Shown piece after piece: positions 33,501 to 42,623 of a stretch of DNA of 64,000 nucleotides. The notes below the pieces were generated by a model, which had not been told where the DNA came from, did not search any database, and saw nothing but the letters and a program-made list of their open reading frames with translations. Every line of letters begins with the position of its first letter. Within the stretch, counting starts at the first letter, position 1. The translations under genes were made by a program, and so were the position numbers. This DNA is from Vibrio neptunius (GTDB taxonomy: Bacteria > Pseudomonadota > Gammaproteobacteria > Enterobacterales > Vibrionaceae): NCBI RefSeq assembly GCF_000967495.1, contig NZ_JXXU01000011.1:62001-126000 (forward strand), read 5' to 3'.

Positions 33501-34431
33501 CACCGTTCATGAAGATCAGGATATCGCCCAAGCCTTCATCACACAGTTCATCAACCGCTTCAAAAATACCTTCTAGCTGATCGCGATCGACATCATCATC
33601 ACCACGCAGCGGGCGGTATCGTGTCTCTACTGGATAAGTGCGACCAGACACTTCAATAATAGGAGCATCACTGAAGTGTTTCGAGAATCGCTCGGGGTCA
33701 ATGGTCGCGGAAGTGATGATCACTTTCAGGTCTGGGCGACGCGGCAAAAGCTCTTTGAGGTAACCGAGAATGAAATCGATGTTGAGGCTGCGCTCATGCG
33801 CTTCATCAATAATGATGGTGTCGTACTGATTTAAGAAGCGATCGTGCTGAATTTCAGCCAACAAAATACCGTCGGTCATCAGTTTAATTTGGGTATTGTC
33901 TGAGATCTGGTCGTTAAATCGAACCTTATAGCCAACAAACTCACCTAACTTGGTTTCCATTTCTTCAGCGATACGATTCGCCACCGAACGCGCCGCCAAA
34001 CGTCTTGGCTGAGTATGACCAATCAAGCCATACTGACCACGTCCGAGTTCAGCGCAGATCTTTGGCAGTTGAGTCGTTTTACCTGAGCCAGTTTCACCGG
34101 CAACGATAACCACTTGGTTGTTTTCTATCGCCTGTGCAATGTCATCTCTTTTCTGGCTAACAGGCAGAATTTCTGGGTATTCAATGGTGGGTTTATAACT
34201 GGCTCTTTGCTCTACATCCATCATAGACTTGGCAATATCGAGTGCAATTTCATCAAATACCGCATGACGGGAGGCTTCTTTCTTGATTTTGCTCGCGCCC
34301 GAAATACGCTTGCTCAAACGAAATCTGTCCTTGAGCATACACTGATTCAATGCCTTGCGAAGAGAGGCGGCGTTGTTAGCCTGCGTTTTATCTTCGGCGA
34401 CGGGATTTTTTTCTGGCTGTGACGAAGTCAA
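30502..34431 (-). CDS. hrpA: ATP-dependent RNA helicase HrpA
   Basis: A DEAH-box helicase of about 1,309 residues, the family's usual length. Motifs in order: VIVAGETGSGKTTQLPKI (I), TQPRRLAARSVA (Ia), IIIDEAHERSLNIDF (II), ITSATID (III), LATNVAETSLTVPGI (V) and QRKGRCGRVEEGICIRLY (VI), then the ratchet/OB domains and a long C-terminal DUF3418 region. The first in-frame start is a GTG at 34452; the TTG used here is preceded by AGGT at good spacing, and neither is certain. E. coli HrpA is linked to rescue of stalled ribosomes; that role is assumed from homology. Confidence 0.95.
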   Translation of the reverse strand: MTSSQPEKNPVAEDKTQANNAASLRKALNQCMLKDRFRLSKRISGASKIKKEASRHAVFDEIALDIAKSMMDVEQRASYKPTIEYPEILPVSQKRDDIAQAIENNQVVIVAGETGSGKTTQLPKICAELGRGQYGLIGHTQPRRLAARSVANRIAEEMETKLGEFVGYKVRFNDQISDNTQIKLMTDGILLAEIQHDRFLNQYDTIIIDEAHERSLNIDFILGYLKELLPRRPDLKVIITSATIDPERFSKHFSDAPIIEVSGRTYPVETRYRPLRGDDDVDRDQLEGIFEAVDELCDEGLGDILIFMNGEREIRDTADALAKRNLKSTEIVPLYARLSAGEQNKIFQPHAGRRIVLATNVAETSLTVPGIKYVIDPGTARISRYSYRTKVQRLPIEPVSQASANQRKGRCGRVEEGICIRLYSEEDFESRPEFTDPEILRTNLASVILQMTALGLGDIQAFPFVEAPDKRNIQDGVRLLEELGAINENAKDPKKRLTSIGRQLARLPIDPRLARMVLEAPKYGALKEVMVIASALSIQDPRERPSDKQQSSDDKHKRFFHEESDFLTFVNLWDYVQKQQKALTGNQFRKQCKQDYLNYLRVREWQDVYFQIHQSMREMDFKLNDEPASYQATHSAILVGLLSHVGMKDQEKNEYQGARNARFHIFPASGLFKKQPKWIVSAELVETSKLWGRIIAKVQPEWVEPLAKHLIKRSYSEPHWSKKRAAVMAHEKVMLYGIPIVPKRLVNYGSIDASVSREIFIRSALVEGEWDTKHAFFKQNRKLLQEVEELEHKSRRRDILVDDDELADFYDQRVGTEVVSGRHFDTWWKKASKENSELLNFEKEMLFKGDASHVTDLDYPNFWHQNGLKLKLSYQFEPGEDNDGVTVHLPLPILNQVEQAGFDWQIPGLRHELVVSLIKSLPKTIRKNFVPAPNYADAFLARATPMEAPLLDALEKELRRMTGVEVLRDDWNLDQVQDHLKVTFRAVDHRNRKLKENRDLHELKESLKDKVQETLSKVADDDIEQQGLHTWSFGELPKVYQQKRGGYDVKAYPAIVDSKDSVEIKLYETEQEQVSAMKAGQRRLVLLNVPSPIKYLHSNLPNKSKLGLYFNPYGKVLDLIDDCIACGVDKLIEEKGGLVWQPEQFEQLKEHVRAELGDTVVDIAKQVETILTTAFSINKKLKGKIDFTMAFALSDIKAQIEGLIFKGFATECGWKRLPDILRYMKAIERRMEKLPIDPNKDRLHMLKIESVANDYKELLNKIPKGMAVPDDVKEVRWMLEELRVSYFAQQLGTPYPVSDKRVKNAIDDC

Positions 34432-34677
34432 AGCGTTACCTATTCTTTTCACTACATAAAACTGTCACCGATTGTATCACAGTCGCTATGGCAAATGTCT
34501 CAATGCAAAATGCAAATTTTTCTTGAGAAAAAGCCCTTGCTAAAATACAAGTGCACTCAAACCATCAACACACGAGCATTAACCCCAACAATGGGGCCAA
34601 TACAGTGTATTTTATGAACTTTGGAGTAGAAGAAAATACTCATTTTGCCCCAGTTTGCAACAAACTGGCGGCTTTAC

Positions 34678-36003
34678 TCAAAAAGCAAACTGCACATAGA
34701 GGCTGTTGTAGTTACTGCCCCCTTTAATACGTCCGTATTGAGAAGCTTGCTCGAAGATCGCGCTGCGGTGATGCAGTGAGTACCCAATCCACATATTGTT
34801 CAAAGCATGGTTGTTTATTAAATCGCCAACATTCACATCAAAAGAGAAATCGAGATAGTTGAGTAAATTGCTCGCATTGTAGCCTTTCGAGTCCATCTCA
34901 GTTTGCTCGATATAGGTGATGCTATCAATAAACGACATACCCTCTGCGAAGCCAAATCGCCATTGAGTTGGCCAATCGAAAGTATAATAAGCCTTTATCG
35001 CCGCAACATATTCTGTACTGGCAGATTGCACCTCTGAAGACCAGTGATGAACAATACCTGGTGTAAAATAGATGTCCAACGGCACACCAAACAACTCATC
35101 GGTCAATGGGTGTCCATAAAAGAAAGACGTCATCTGGTTATTGTATGGGTCTTTCTGTGTGTTGAGGTTGATGATATCGCCAATGTTTGACGGCGTTGCC
35201 CAGCCGTGCGCTATTCGGAAGTAACGTTTGTTCTTGAGCTCAGACTTTGGGGCTTTAGATTGATCGTTGAAGAAACCAAAACCAATATAAAATTCACCTT
35301 GATAGCGTTCTTCAACCGTCCTTGAATGGTAAGTATTGCTATCCAAACGCGTTACGCTGGTAGCACCGAGCAGATAGAGATTAGAATAGACGTGATAACG
35401 AGCATCAATACCCAGATTCAGGTCCACACCACCACCGATCTTTTCGCCAGTAATGTCTGAGAAGGTGTAATACTGGTTATTGAAGTCTGCCTCTTTATAG
35501 CGTAGGCGTACATGAGGCTTCAGTGCCCAATCTCCATACTCAAGCTCCCCTGAGATACGTAAATTACTGTGAAAACGAAATTCATCATCAGCCATCAATT
35601 CAGCATCGAAATACCAATTCTCATCGAAGAAATAACGTAGCTGACCACCAAAATCGACCGCATCCCCCCCACTAGAGTTTTGCTCTGAAGAAGGAATATC
35701 TACGAAACGAAGCCGCATCAACGCACTGAGTTGAATAGCTTCATCCTCTGGCTTATAGAGATAGGCTCCGCCCTGCAAGCCTTCGACAAATACATGCTCG
35801 TTCTGAAAGAACATCATAGGAACAAAGGTACCAACTGTCTGGTCATTGTTACCCGTGTAAAAAGGGATAGAGGCCATACGATAAACAGCCGCAATACCCC
35901 AATCCTGTTCACTGATACTGGTTTCTTCTTCGGCTGCCGCAGAAAAACTGATATTACTCGCGGCCAACATCATCAGTGCCAACTGTCTATTTATATTACT
36001 CAT
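34678..36003 (-). CDS. MipA/OmpV-like outer-membrane protein
   Basis: A 441-residue exported beta-barrel. The signal peptide is residues 1-23 (LALMMLAASNISFSAAAEEE), followed by WGIAAVYRMASIPFYTGNND, which resembles the start of MipA/OmpV proteins. The whole length alternates aromatic strands and turns, and it ends YNSLYVQFAF with the C-terminal Phe of outer-membrane barrels. A GYSLHHRSAIFE segment near the C-terminus recalls the His-Ser region of lipid A deacylase PagL, which could also explain the fold. It is well separated from hrpA. Confidence 0.75.
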   Translation of the reverse strand: MSNINRQLALMMLAASNISFSAAAEEETSISEQDWGIAAVYRMASIPFYTGNNDQTVGTFVPMMFFQNEHVFVEGLQGGAYLYKPEDEAIQLSALMRLRFVDIPSSEQNSSGGDAVDFGGQLRYFFDENWYFDAELMADDEFRFHSNLRISGELEYGDWALKPHVRLRYKEADFNNQYYTFSDITGEKIGGGVDLNLGIDARYHVYSNLYLLGATSVTRLDSNTYHSRTVEERYQGEFYIGFGFFNDQSKAPKSELKNKRYFRIAHGWATPSNIGDIINLNTQKDPYNNQMTSFFYGHPLTDELFGVPLDIYFTPGIVHHWSSEVQSASTEYVAAIKAYYTFDWPTQWRFGFAEGMSFIDSITYIEQTEMDSKGYNASNLLNYLDFSFDVNVGDLINNHALNNMWIGYSLHHRSAIFEQASQYGRIKGGSNYNSLYVQFAF

Positions 36004-36120
36004 TTTTGTCCAAAACTGACTGAACGACGCAAATTCTCTTCAATCGATAAAGTTATTAGTTATCTTTAAGCTCAATTCACCGTTAATATAAGAGTATATG
36101 TTCGCCTAAATCCAGTAATT

Positions 36121-36489
36121 GTGAAAGCATCAGATTTAAAGAAACTACTCGACGCGCTACCTGAAGACCAGAACCCTAACATTGTCACGGGTGAAGAATG
36201 GCTGCCTGAACGGCTGGTCAACACGCATCTCGATGATGAGATGCTGTTCTTGGAGTTTGATAACGCCCCAGAAGAAACCCAAGGTGAAGACGAAGGTCGA
36301 GGCTTTGTTGAGCATGAAATTGCTATGATTCGTCAACGATTCGAACAAATTCTTGACGAAAGCTCCGATACAAAAACCAAAGCAGATGCTATGCTGGCGC
36401 TCTTTCTTATGGGCCATGAAATGTCGAGTTCTGAAATTATCGAAATCATGGAAGACCCTGAAGTGCCTAAGGATCCAACAGACAACTAA
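36121..36489 (+). CDS. Acidic hypothetical protein upstream of the PhoD-like phosphatase
   Basis: A 122-residue, strongly acidic cytoplasmic protein (MKASDLKKLLDALPEDQNPN start, ending PEVPKDPTDN) with a GTG start and no strong ribosome site. I do not recognise the family. The stop overlaps the start of the next gene (TAATG), which indicates co-translation with the phosphatase. Confidence 0.75.
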   Translation: MKASDLKKLLDALPEDQNPNIVTGEEWLPERLVNTHLDDEMLFLEFDNAPEETQGEDEGRGFVEHEIAMIRQRFEQILDESSDTKTKADAMLALFLMGHEMSSSEIIEIMEDPEVPKDPTDN

Positions 36490-38396
36490 TGAAACTGACT
36501 CCTGAACTCCCCTTCCTACTTGCTGGCCCGATATTAAGAAAATCCACTACCAAAGATCTTGTCTTCTGGCTGGTCACAAGTCGCCCTCTTGAAGGTCAAT
36601 TTGTCCTTTATCACGAACCAGACCATGGGGTGATATTTCAGGACAACCTCAGCCACTGCCATCAAATTCAGGTCGGCACTCGCTGTTTTGTCACCTTGGC
36701 ACATTTCAAACATAACTTCCCATCTGACGTTGCGCTCAGTTACGAATTTGAAACTCAGCTAGGCCCGCTTAGTCAGCTATGTCCACATTTGCTGTACAAG
36801 GATGAAGAAACACTCACGTTTAAGATTTCAACTAAAGCAGATTACGTCCTGCATGGCTCCTGTCGTAATCCACACCACCCAAGTAAAGACGCACTAGTCA
36901 GCATGGATACAAAAATAGCGGCTCAATCACTAGATGACCGACCGGACATGTTGGTTATGAGCGGCGATCAGATCTATGCCGATCATGTTGCAGGCCCTAT
37001 GTTGGACGTTATCCTTCAAACCATCGATATGCTTGGCTTACCTTCTGAATCATTCAATAACGCGCCGATTGAGTCCGCACAAGCCTTGTACGCACATCCA
37101 GAATGTTTCTACGGGCGGGATAAAATATTACCCCACTATGTGGATGACGGTTCCTGGTTAACCAAATTGTTTCCCAAACGGCATGCGCCAATTTTTAGTT
37201 CCCGAGAGAGTGAAAACCATCTGATCACCTTTGCTGAGTTTTTCGCCATGTACATTCTGGTTTGGTCGCCAACACTCTGGCCGTATCTCAACCTGACACG
37301 CTTGCTCGACAAGGCGTTCACCCACAGTGGCAAAGTATTGTCGCCCAAATGGCAACAACAATGGCGCGAAGAAAAGCACATACTGGATGAGTTCATTGAG
37401 GGCTTACCACAGGTTCAGAGACTATTTGCCCACGTCCCGACTTACATGATTTTTGATGATCATGATGTCACAGATGACTGGAACCTGACGGTCGGGTGGG
37501 AAAAAGCGGCATACAGCAATCCGTTTTCCAACCGAATTATTGGTAACGGGTTAATGGCTTACTGGTTATGTCAAGGCTGGGGGAATGAACCGAATAACTT
37601 CAATGATGAATTTTTATCTGTCGCTCTTGAGTATTTCATCAACCCCACAGCACAACACCAAGATGATTTCATTCGTTATCTTTACAGCTTTGAAAGGTGG
37701 CACTATACGGTTCATGCCTCGCCTAAGGTTGTCGTGTTGGACACCCGAACTCGAAGGTGGCGCTCAGAATCCCGAATGAACAAACCATCTGGCCTGATGG
37801 ACTGGGAGGCTCTGATTGAGTTTCAACAAGAACTGATGCATCAAGACAAAGTTATTGTAGTGTCCGCCGCACCGATGTTCGGTGTCAAATTTATCGAAGC
37901 GCTGCAAAAAGGCATGACAAATCTCGGTCAACCACTGGTGATAGATGCAGAGAACTGGATGGCCCACCCTGGGAGCGCGAACACGCTCCTGAGTATTTTC
38001 ACGCACACCAAAACACCGACCAACTTTGTCATTTTGTCAGGTGACGTGCATTATTCGTTTGCTTATGACATTAAATTGCGTTTCCGACGCTCCAGCCCCA
38101 ACATCTATCAGATCACATCGAGCGGGTTCAAGAACCAGTTTCCTGAGCCACTTTTGGCAATATGTGATCATATGGATAGATTGCTTTACTCACCTCGCTC
38201 TGTCCTTAACTTTCTGACCAAACGAAAGCGCCTGAAAATCAAAAAGCGCGATCCCAACACGAAAGGAGTACGCCGTTTGGTCAATACCAGTGCGATTGGC
38301 GAGCTGAAACTTGACAACCATGGAAAGCCTGTACGCATATCTATATTGACGGGTGACGGTAGAGAAATTGATTTCCCACCCATAAAGGAAAAGTAA
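36489..38396 (+). CDS. PhoD-like metallophosphatase
   Basis: A 635-residue protein with the metallophosphoesterase pattern of the alkaline phosphatase D group: VLHGSCRNPHHPSKDAL, DMLVMSGDQIYADHVAGP, PTYMIFDDHDVTDDWNL, VVVLDTRTRRW and FVILSGDVHYSFAYDI. The aspartates and histidines of these blocks are the metal ligands. Unlike secreted PhoD it has no signal or Tat peptide, so it is likely cytoplasmic; the substrate is unknown. Coupled to the acidic protein upstream. Confidence 0.88.
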   Translation: MKLTPELPFLLAGPILRKSTTKDLVFWLVTSRPLEGQFVLYHEPDHGVIFQDNLSHCHQIQVGTRCFVTLAHFKHNFPSDVALSYEFETQLGPLSQLCPHLLYKDEETLTFKISTKADYVLHGSCRNPHHPSKDALVSMDTKIAAQSLDDRPDMLVMSGDQIYADHVAGPMLDVILQTIDMLGLPSESFNNAPIESAQALYAHPECFYGRDKILPHYVDDGSWLTKLFPKRHAPIFSSRESENHLITFAEFFAMYILVWSPTLWPYLNLTRLLDKAFTHSGKVLSPKWQQQWREEKHILDEFIEGLPQVQRLFAHVPTYMIFDDHDVTDDWNLTVGWEKAAYSNPFSNRIIGNGLMAYWLCQGWGNEPNNFNDEFLSVALEYFINPTAQHQDDFIRYLYSFERWHYTVHASPKVVVLDTRTRRWRSESRMNKPSGLMDWEALIEFQQELMHQDKVIVVSAAPMFGVKFIEALQKGMTNLGQPLVIDAENWMAHPGSANTLLSIFTHTKTPTNFVILSGDVHYSFAYDIKLRFRRSSPNIYQITSSGFKNQFPEPLLAICDHMDRLLYSPRSVLNFLTKRKRLKIKKRDPNTKGVRRLVNTSAIGELKLDNHGKPVRISILTGDGREIDFPPIKEK

Positions 38397-38474
38397 TCTT
38401 TTTGTAAAAACACTTGTGCTCGCTTCATAGAATCACTATCTATAGAAATAGGAACAAATTTTGAGGCGCATCAC

Positions 38475-38930
38475 ATGTTGAATTCAATCACTACTCTGTT
38501 TAAGCAACTCATCGATGGTCAGGATCTAGGAAACCACGTGGGCAGCGATCCAAATCTCGCCATCGCTTGTTTGCTTTGCGAAGTCGCCGGAGCAGACCAT
38601 CAAATCCATCAAGCAGAAACTGAAGCCAAACTGCTGCTCATGACAAAATTGCTGCTTTTAAGCAACGAAGAAGCCGCAGCGCTACTTGAGCGCGCAGAAG
38701 CAAAGAGCAAAGCGTCCGCCTCCCTTTATGAATTCACTTCTCAACTGAGAGAACTTGGTCAAGAAACCCGCTTCGATTTAATCAAAGCCATGTGGGAGGT
38801 TGCTCATGCCGACGGCGAGATTGACCCATTGGAAGAGGCCGTCATTCGCAAAACAGCAGAACTATTGTATGTCGATCATAGTGAATTTATTCGCGCCAAA
38901 TTGCAGATAGTTGAAGGGAATAGCGAGTAA
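38475..38930 (+). CDS. TerB-like protein
   Basis: A 151-residue all-helical protein with the TerB/DjlA-type pattern: ACLLCEVAGADHQIHQAETE and KAMWEVAHADGEIDPLEEAV, where the two acidic D-x-x-I/E loops are the putative metal sites. TerB domains are associated with tellurite resistance and stress systems, but stand-alone versions have no settled function. GAGGCG precedes the ATG. It stands alone after the phosphatase. Confidence 0.85.
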   Translation: MLNSITTLFKQLIDGQDLGNHVGSDPNLAIACLLCEVAGADHQIHQAETEAKLLLMTKLLLLSNEEAAALLERAEAKSKASASLYEFTSQLRELGQETRFDLIKAMWEVAHADGEIDPLEEAVIRKTAELLYVDHSEFIRAKLQIVEGNSE

Positions 38931-39135
38931 TTTTCTTTTCATAGGTTGAATTTATTTGCTCTCCAGTTCTACCTGTAAAACGAAAAAGGATACGTTGACT
39001 GTCACCTTTAGTTTAATCAGCCGAATCCAATAAGCTTTACTTCATACTCTCTAGGACATTACAACTTCAACATCACACCGAGCTTAGTCATAAAACTTCG
39101 ATAATGTACACTGCTATCAGAAAGGCTCTAAAGTC

Positions 39136-39162
39136 AAAAAAGGGAGCATAAGCTCCCTTTTT
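39136..39162. terminator. Bidirectional terminator between TerB-like and exonuclease genes
   Basis: AAAAAGGGAGC and GCTCCCTTTTT form an 11-base-pair stem with a four-base loop, with A- and T-runs suited to both strands. It mainly serves the minus-strand exonuclease gene, whose stop lies at 39177. Confidence 0.88.
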
Positions 39163-39176
39163 ACATCTCTCTTTTA

Positions 39177-39707
39177 TCACAGCATCGTCAATGCTAATTT
39201 GGCGAGGTTATACGCGTCAACGTACCCAGAATGCTGCCGCCCTTCCCACTCAATATTTTGCGCTTCCTGAGCGGCTTTGTGGCCAATGCGTTTATCTTTG
39301 AGGCGGTGTTGAACGCGATACAAAGTGGCTAAGTTGATGAATTCTTTAAACGGCATCTCAATACCTTTGTCTTGGCATTCTTGCACCAAGATAAGATCAT
39401 CCCGCCCCCATGATGCATAAATCTTATTCGCACCGCCAAAGTTCTTGATCATCGACTTTAATACTTCTTCAAGCGGGCGGCCTTGCTTTTCAATTTTACG
39501 TGGCGTAATGCCGGTGAGCTGCGAACAAAACAGGGAGACTTCATCCTGTTCGGGTTTGACATAGTACTGGGCACGCTTGACGATCTCGCCTTTCACAAGA
39601 TCGATTTCTGCCAGTCCGACTTCGATGATTTCACCCGTAGTACCGACACCGTTTTCATTCCAACAGCACATTTCCAGATCGAAACAAACTATACGGTTAT
39701 GGTTCAT
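39177..39707 (-). CDS. DEDDh-type 3'-5' exonuclease
   Basis: A 176-residue exonuclease-fold protein resembling KapD and other RNase T/DnaQ-type enzymes. Exo I is CFDLEMCCW (Asp-Glu), Exo II lies around ASWGRDDLILVQE, and Exo III is QHSGYVDAYNLAKL, giving the catalytic His and Asp of DEDDh enzymes. Convergent with the TerB-like gene and divergent from the DUF2760/Hsp70 operon. Substrate (RNA or DNA) cannot be told. Confidence 0.88.
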   Translation of the reverse strand: MNHNRIVCFDLEMCCWNENGVGTTGEIIEVGLAEIDLVKGEIVKRAQYYVKPEQDEVSLFCSQLTGITPRKIEKQGRPLEEVLKSMIKNFGGANKIYASWGRDDLILVQECQDKGIEMPFKEFINLATLYRVQHRLKDKRIGHKAAQEAQNIEWEGRQHSGYVDAYNLAKLALTML

Positions 39708-39918
39708 TGTTCGCCTATGTTTAGTATTTTGATAAAGCGCCGAATTCTACCTCAGTTGAGGTCAAAACTCGAATACCACCGAATTGATTGCGCAGATCTT
39801 CTGCAATTTTCTGTCAAACTGCCCAGTCATTTTAGTCAACTTACCTATAGTGTGACTAAAAGTGACTAAAAACAAATCAATCAGGCCTGTTAGCGCCTCT
39901 TTTCTGAAGGCCTGTAGA

Positions 39919-39947
39919 CTTGAATGTGATAATATTTGCCCCAATTT
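39919..39947 (+). promoter_or_regulatory. Sigma-32 (RpoH)-type heat-shock promoter
   Basis: CTTGAA, a 14-base spacer, then CCCCAATTT match the heat-shock consensus CTTGAAA-N13/15-CCCCATNT closely. It lies about 70 bases before a DUF2760 gene followed by two Hsp70-family genes, so the position also makes sense. Confidence 0.65.
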
Positions 39948-40016
39948 AACCCAATAATTACGACAATAGCAGTCAAAGTGTGACTGCTATTTCTTCCATC
40001 AATTAAGAGAAATGTC

Positions 40017-40649
40017 ATGACGTTCGATTTACAAATGATCCCTCAAACGTTCGATATGCTGCACGCTGGCCTGACGGCTTCAAGCGTCCTTTTACTTCTG
40101 ATTGCGGTTTCGCGCAAATCTAAAGTCGTCGAAAAAGTGGTTGAGAAACCAGTTGAGAAAATCGTCGAAGTTGAAAAGCCTGTCGAGAAGATCGTTGAAG
40201 TAGAGAAAGTGGTCGAAGTTGAAAAAGTGATTGAGAAAGTCGTGGAAGTGGAATCAAAGCTTGCTACAGCTTCTACCGACTCAGCCATGCAGCTACTATC
40301 AATCATGCAGCAAGAAGCTCGCCTGATTGACTTCCTGAAAGAAGACCTGACATCGTTCTCAGACGAAGATGTCGGCGCTGCGGCGCGTGTTATTCATACC
40401 GGCGGTCAGAAGGTACTGAACGACTACGTGAGCCTTGAGCACATCCGTGATGAGGATGAAGAAACACGCGTTACTATTGAAGAAGGCTTTAACTCGCAAG
40501 AGGTTCGCTTAACGGGTAACGTGACAGGCAGTGCGCCATTTAATGGCACTCTGGTTCATAAAGGCTGGAAAGCGCGCGAAATGAACCTTCCAAAACTGGC
40601 TGAAAACTACGATGCTACCGTCATTGCGCCTGCTGAGGTTGAGCTGTAA
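40017..40649 (+). CDS. DUF2760 protein with N-terminal VEK repeats
   Basis: A 210-residue protein. After a hydrophobic segment (ASSVLLLLIAVS, about 22-33), residues 36-80 are a tandem run of VVEKPVEKIVEVEK-type units. The rest (LLSIMQQEARLIDFLKEDLT onward, with GFNSQEVRLTGNV and PFNGTLVHKGWKA) is the DUF2760 domain, commonly encoded beside Hsp70-like proteins. It may anchor or recruit the chaperones at the membrane (inference). The stop overlaps the next start (TAATG). Confidence 0.88.
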   Translation: MTFDLQMIPQTFDMLHAGLTASSVLLLLIAVSRKSKVVEKVVEKPVEKIVEVEKPVEKIVEVEKVVEVEKVIEKVVEVESKLATASTDSAMQLLSIMQQEARLIDFLKEDLTSFSDEDVGAAARVIHTGGQKVLNDYVSLEHIRDEDEETRVTIEEGFNSQEVRLTGNVTGSAPFNGTLVHKGWKAREMNLPKLAENYDATVIAPAEVEL

Positions 40650-42568
40650 TGGAAAACCTGAACACCATTCAGGCTGAAACGCCAAAGTTTAGCGTTGGTA
40701 TCGACTTAGGTACCACACACTGCGTACTGTCTTACGTGGATACATCGAAGGAAGACTCGCGTGTTGAAGTCATGTCGATTTCTCAGCTGACCGCACCGGG
40801 CACCGTAGAAACTCGCAACCAGCTAGGCTCGTTCCTGTATCAACCACACGAGCACGAGATGAACCCTTCAGCTCGTGTATTGCCTTGGTCATCTGAGCCT
40901 AAAGCCCTAGTGGGAGCAATCGCTCGCAACCTTGGTTCAAAAACTCCGATCCGCCTTGTAGCAAGTGCAAAGTCTTGGCTTTGCCACGCTGGTGTCAACC
41001 GACGTGATGCGTTCCTTCCTGCTGGCAGCCCGGAAGAAGTAGAGAAAGTGTCTCCGCTTCGCGCAACAGAGCTGTACCTCGAACATCTCAAAGATGCGTG
41101 GAACCACACTCATCCTAGCGACCCGCTTTCAGAGCAAGATGTGACGATTACCGTACCGGCATCTTTTGATCCTGCGGCTCGTGATTTAACCGCTGAAGCT
41201 GCACGCAATGTTGGCTTAACTCATCTAACACTGTTAGAAGAACCTCAGGCGGCTCTATACAACTGGATCGACAATAGCGATGACAAATGGCGTGATGAAG
41301 TCGAAGTTGGCGACATCGTGCTGGTTGTCGATATCGGTGGTGGTACCACGGACCTTTCTCTAGTTGAAGTTACTGAAGACGAAGGTAACTTGACACTAAA
41401 CCGTATCGCAGTAGGTGAACACATTCTACTCGGCGGTGACAATATGGACCTTGCCCTGGCGTACCGCTTGAAGATGAAGCTAGCGCAAGATGGTAAAGAG
41501 CTACAACCATGGCAAGTTCAGGCAATGACGCACGCCTGTCGTGACGCTAAAGAAGCACTATTGAACGACAGCGAACTTCAGTCAGTGCCAATCGTAGTAC
41601 CAAGTCGCGGTTCTAAACTGCTTGGCGCAACCTTGAAGACGGAACTGACGCAAGAAGAAGTTCAGCAAACACTGGTGGACGGTTTCTTCCCGAAAGTTGC
41701 CGTTACTGAGCATCCAGTTCAGCGTAATCGCGGCGCTCTTACTCAAATGGGTCTTCCGTATGCGCAAGATGCAGGGATTACACGACACATCGCTGCGTTC
41801 CTTGCAAAGCAGGCTAATGCTCAAGGTGGAGAAAGCGCTTCAACCGAGTTCAATCCATTTGCTGGAATGCCCGGTATGGGCGGCGCTGAAGCACCTTCAG
41901 CTGACTTTATCAAGCCAACAGCCATTTTGTTCAACGGTGGCGTTTTAAAATCAGACCTGCTGGCGAATCGCCTTGAAGAAACCATCAATGAGTGGTTGAT
42001 AGACGCTGATGCTGAAATGGCTCAACGTCTAACGGGTGTGGATTTGGATCTGGCGGTGGCAAGTGGCGCTTCTTACTATGGCTCTGTACGTCGCGGCCAA
42101 GGTGTGCGAATCCGCGGCGGCATTGCATCGAGCTACTATGTAGGCATCGAGAGTGCTATGCCAGCCATTCCGGGCATGGCTCCACCAATGGAAGCTCTGT
42201 GTGTAGCACCATTTGGTATGGAAGAAGGCTCTGCGGTTGAAGTACCAAGTCAGGAATTTGGTCTTATCATCGGCCAACCAGTAAACTTCCAGTTCTTTGG
42301 TTCAACAATCCGTCGTGAAGACGCCGCAGGTACACACCTTGACCACTGGGGCCCTGATGAATTGGAAGAGCTACCAGAGATTCAGGTTACTCTACCCGTC
42401 TCTGAAGGTCGCCGTGAAGGTGAAGTAGTGCCAGTTACCCTAGCCTCTCGCGTGACAGAACTTGGTACGCTTTACTTAGAAGCCATTGCCGCAGATAACG
42501 GTCAAAAATGGCATGTTGAGTTTGATGTACGCGAAGACGCACAAAGCGACTCAAACGAAGAAGAATAA
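40649..42568 (+). CDS. Hsp70-family chaperone, first of two
   Basis: A 639-residue DnaK-like protein. The nucleotide-binding domain is complete: FSVGIDLGTTHCVLSYVD (phosphate 1), LLEEPQAALYNW, VLVVDIGGGTTDLSLVEV (phosphate 2), and a LFNGGVLKSD adenosine-type motif. A shorter C-terminal part replaces the classic substrate domain, and there is no EEVD-like tail. It contains an unusual Met/Gly/Pro insertion (FAGMPGMGGAEA). Translationally coupled to DUF2760; probably heat-inducible through the upstream promoter. Confidence 0.92.
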   Translation: MENLNTIQAETPKFSVGIDLGTTHCVLSYVDTSKEDSRVEVMSISQLTAPGTVETRNQLGSFLYQPHEHEMNPSARVLPWSSEPKALVGAIARNLGSKTPIRLVASAKSWLCHAGVNRRDAFLPAGSPEEVEKVSPLRATELYLEHLKDAWNHTHPSDPLSEQDVTITVPASFDPAARDLTAEAARNVGLTHLTLLEEPQAALYNWIDNSDDKWRDEVEVGDIVLVVDIGGGTTDLSLVEVTEDEGNLTLNRIAVGEHILLGGDNMDLALAYRLKMKLAQDGKELQPWQVQAMTHACRDAKEALLNDSELQSVPIVVPSRGSKLLGATLKTELTQEEVQQTLVDGFFPKVAVTEHPVQRNRGALTQMGLPYAQDAGITRHIAAFLAKQANAQGGESASTEFNPFAGMPGMGGAEAPSADFIKPTAILFNGGVLKSDLLANRLEETINEWLIDADAEMAQRLTGVDLDLAVASGASYYGSVRRGQGVRIRGGIASSYYVGIESAMPAIPGMAPPMEALCVAPFGMEEGSAVEVPSQEFGLIIGQPVNFQFFGSTIRREDAAGTHLDHWGPDELEELPEIQVTLPVSEGRREGEVVPVTLASRVTELGTLYLEAIAADNGQKWHVEFDVREDAQSDSNEEE

Positions 42569-42577
42569 ATAAAAACT

Positions 42578-42605
42578 AAACGGCATCCAATCGGGTGCCG
42601 TTTTT
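42578..42605 (+). terminator. Hairpin between the two Hsp70 genes
   Basis: AAACGGCATC and GGGTGCCGTTT form a stem followed by T-rich sequence. Because the second gene appears to belong to the same unit, this may be a partial terminator lowering its expression. Confidence 0.7.
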
Positions 42606-42623
42606 AAATACACGAAGGTTTGT

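Noticed and set aside
40043..40306. Ser/Thr-repeat frame on the minus strand
   Set aside because: It is the antisense shadow of the VEK repeat in DUF2760.
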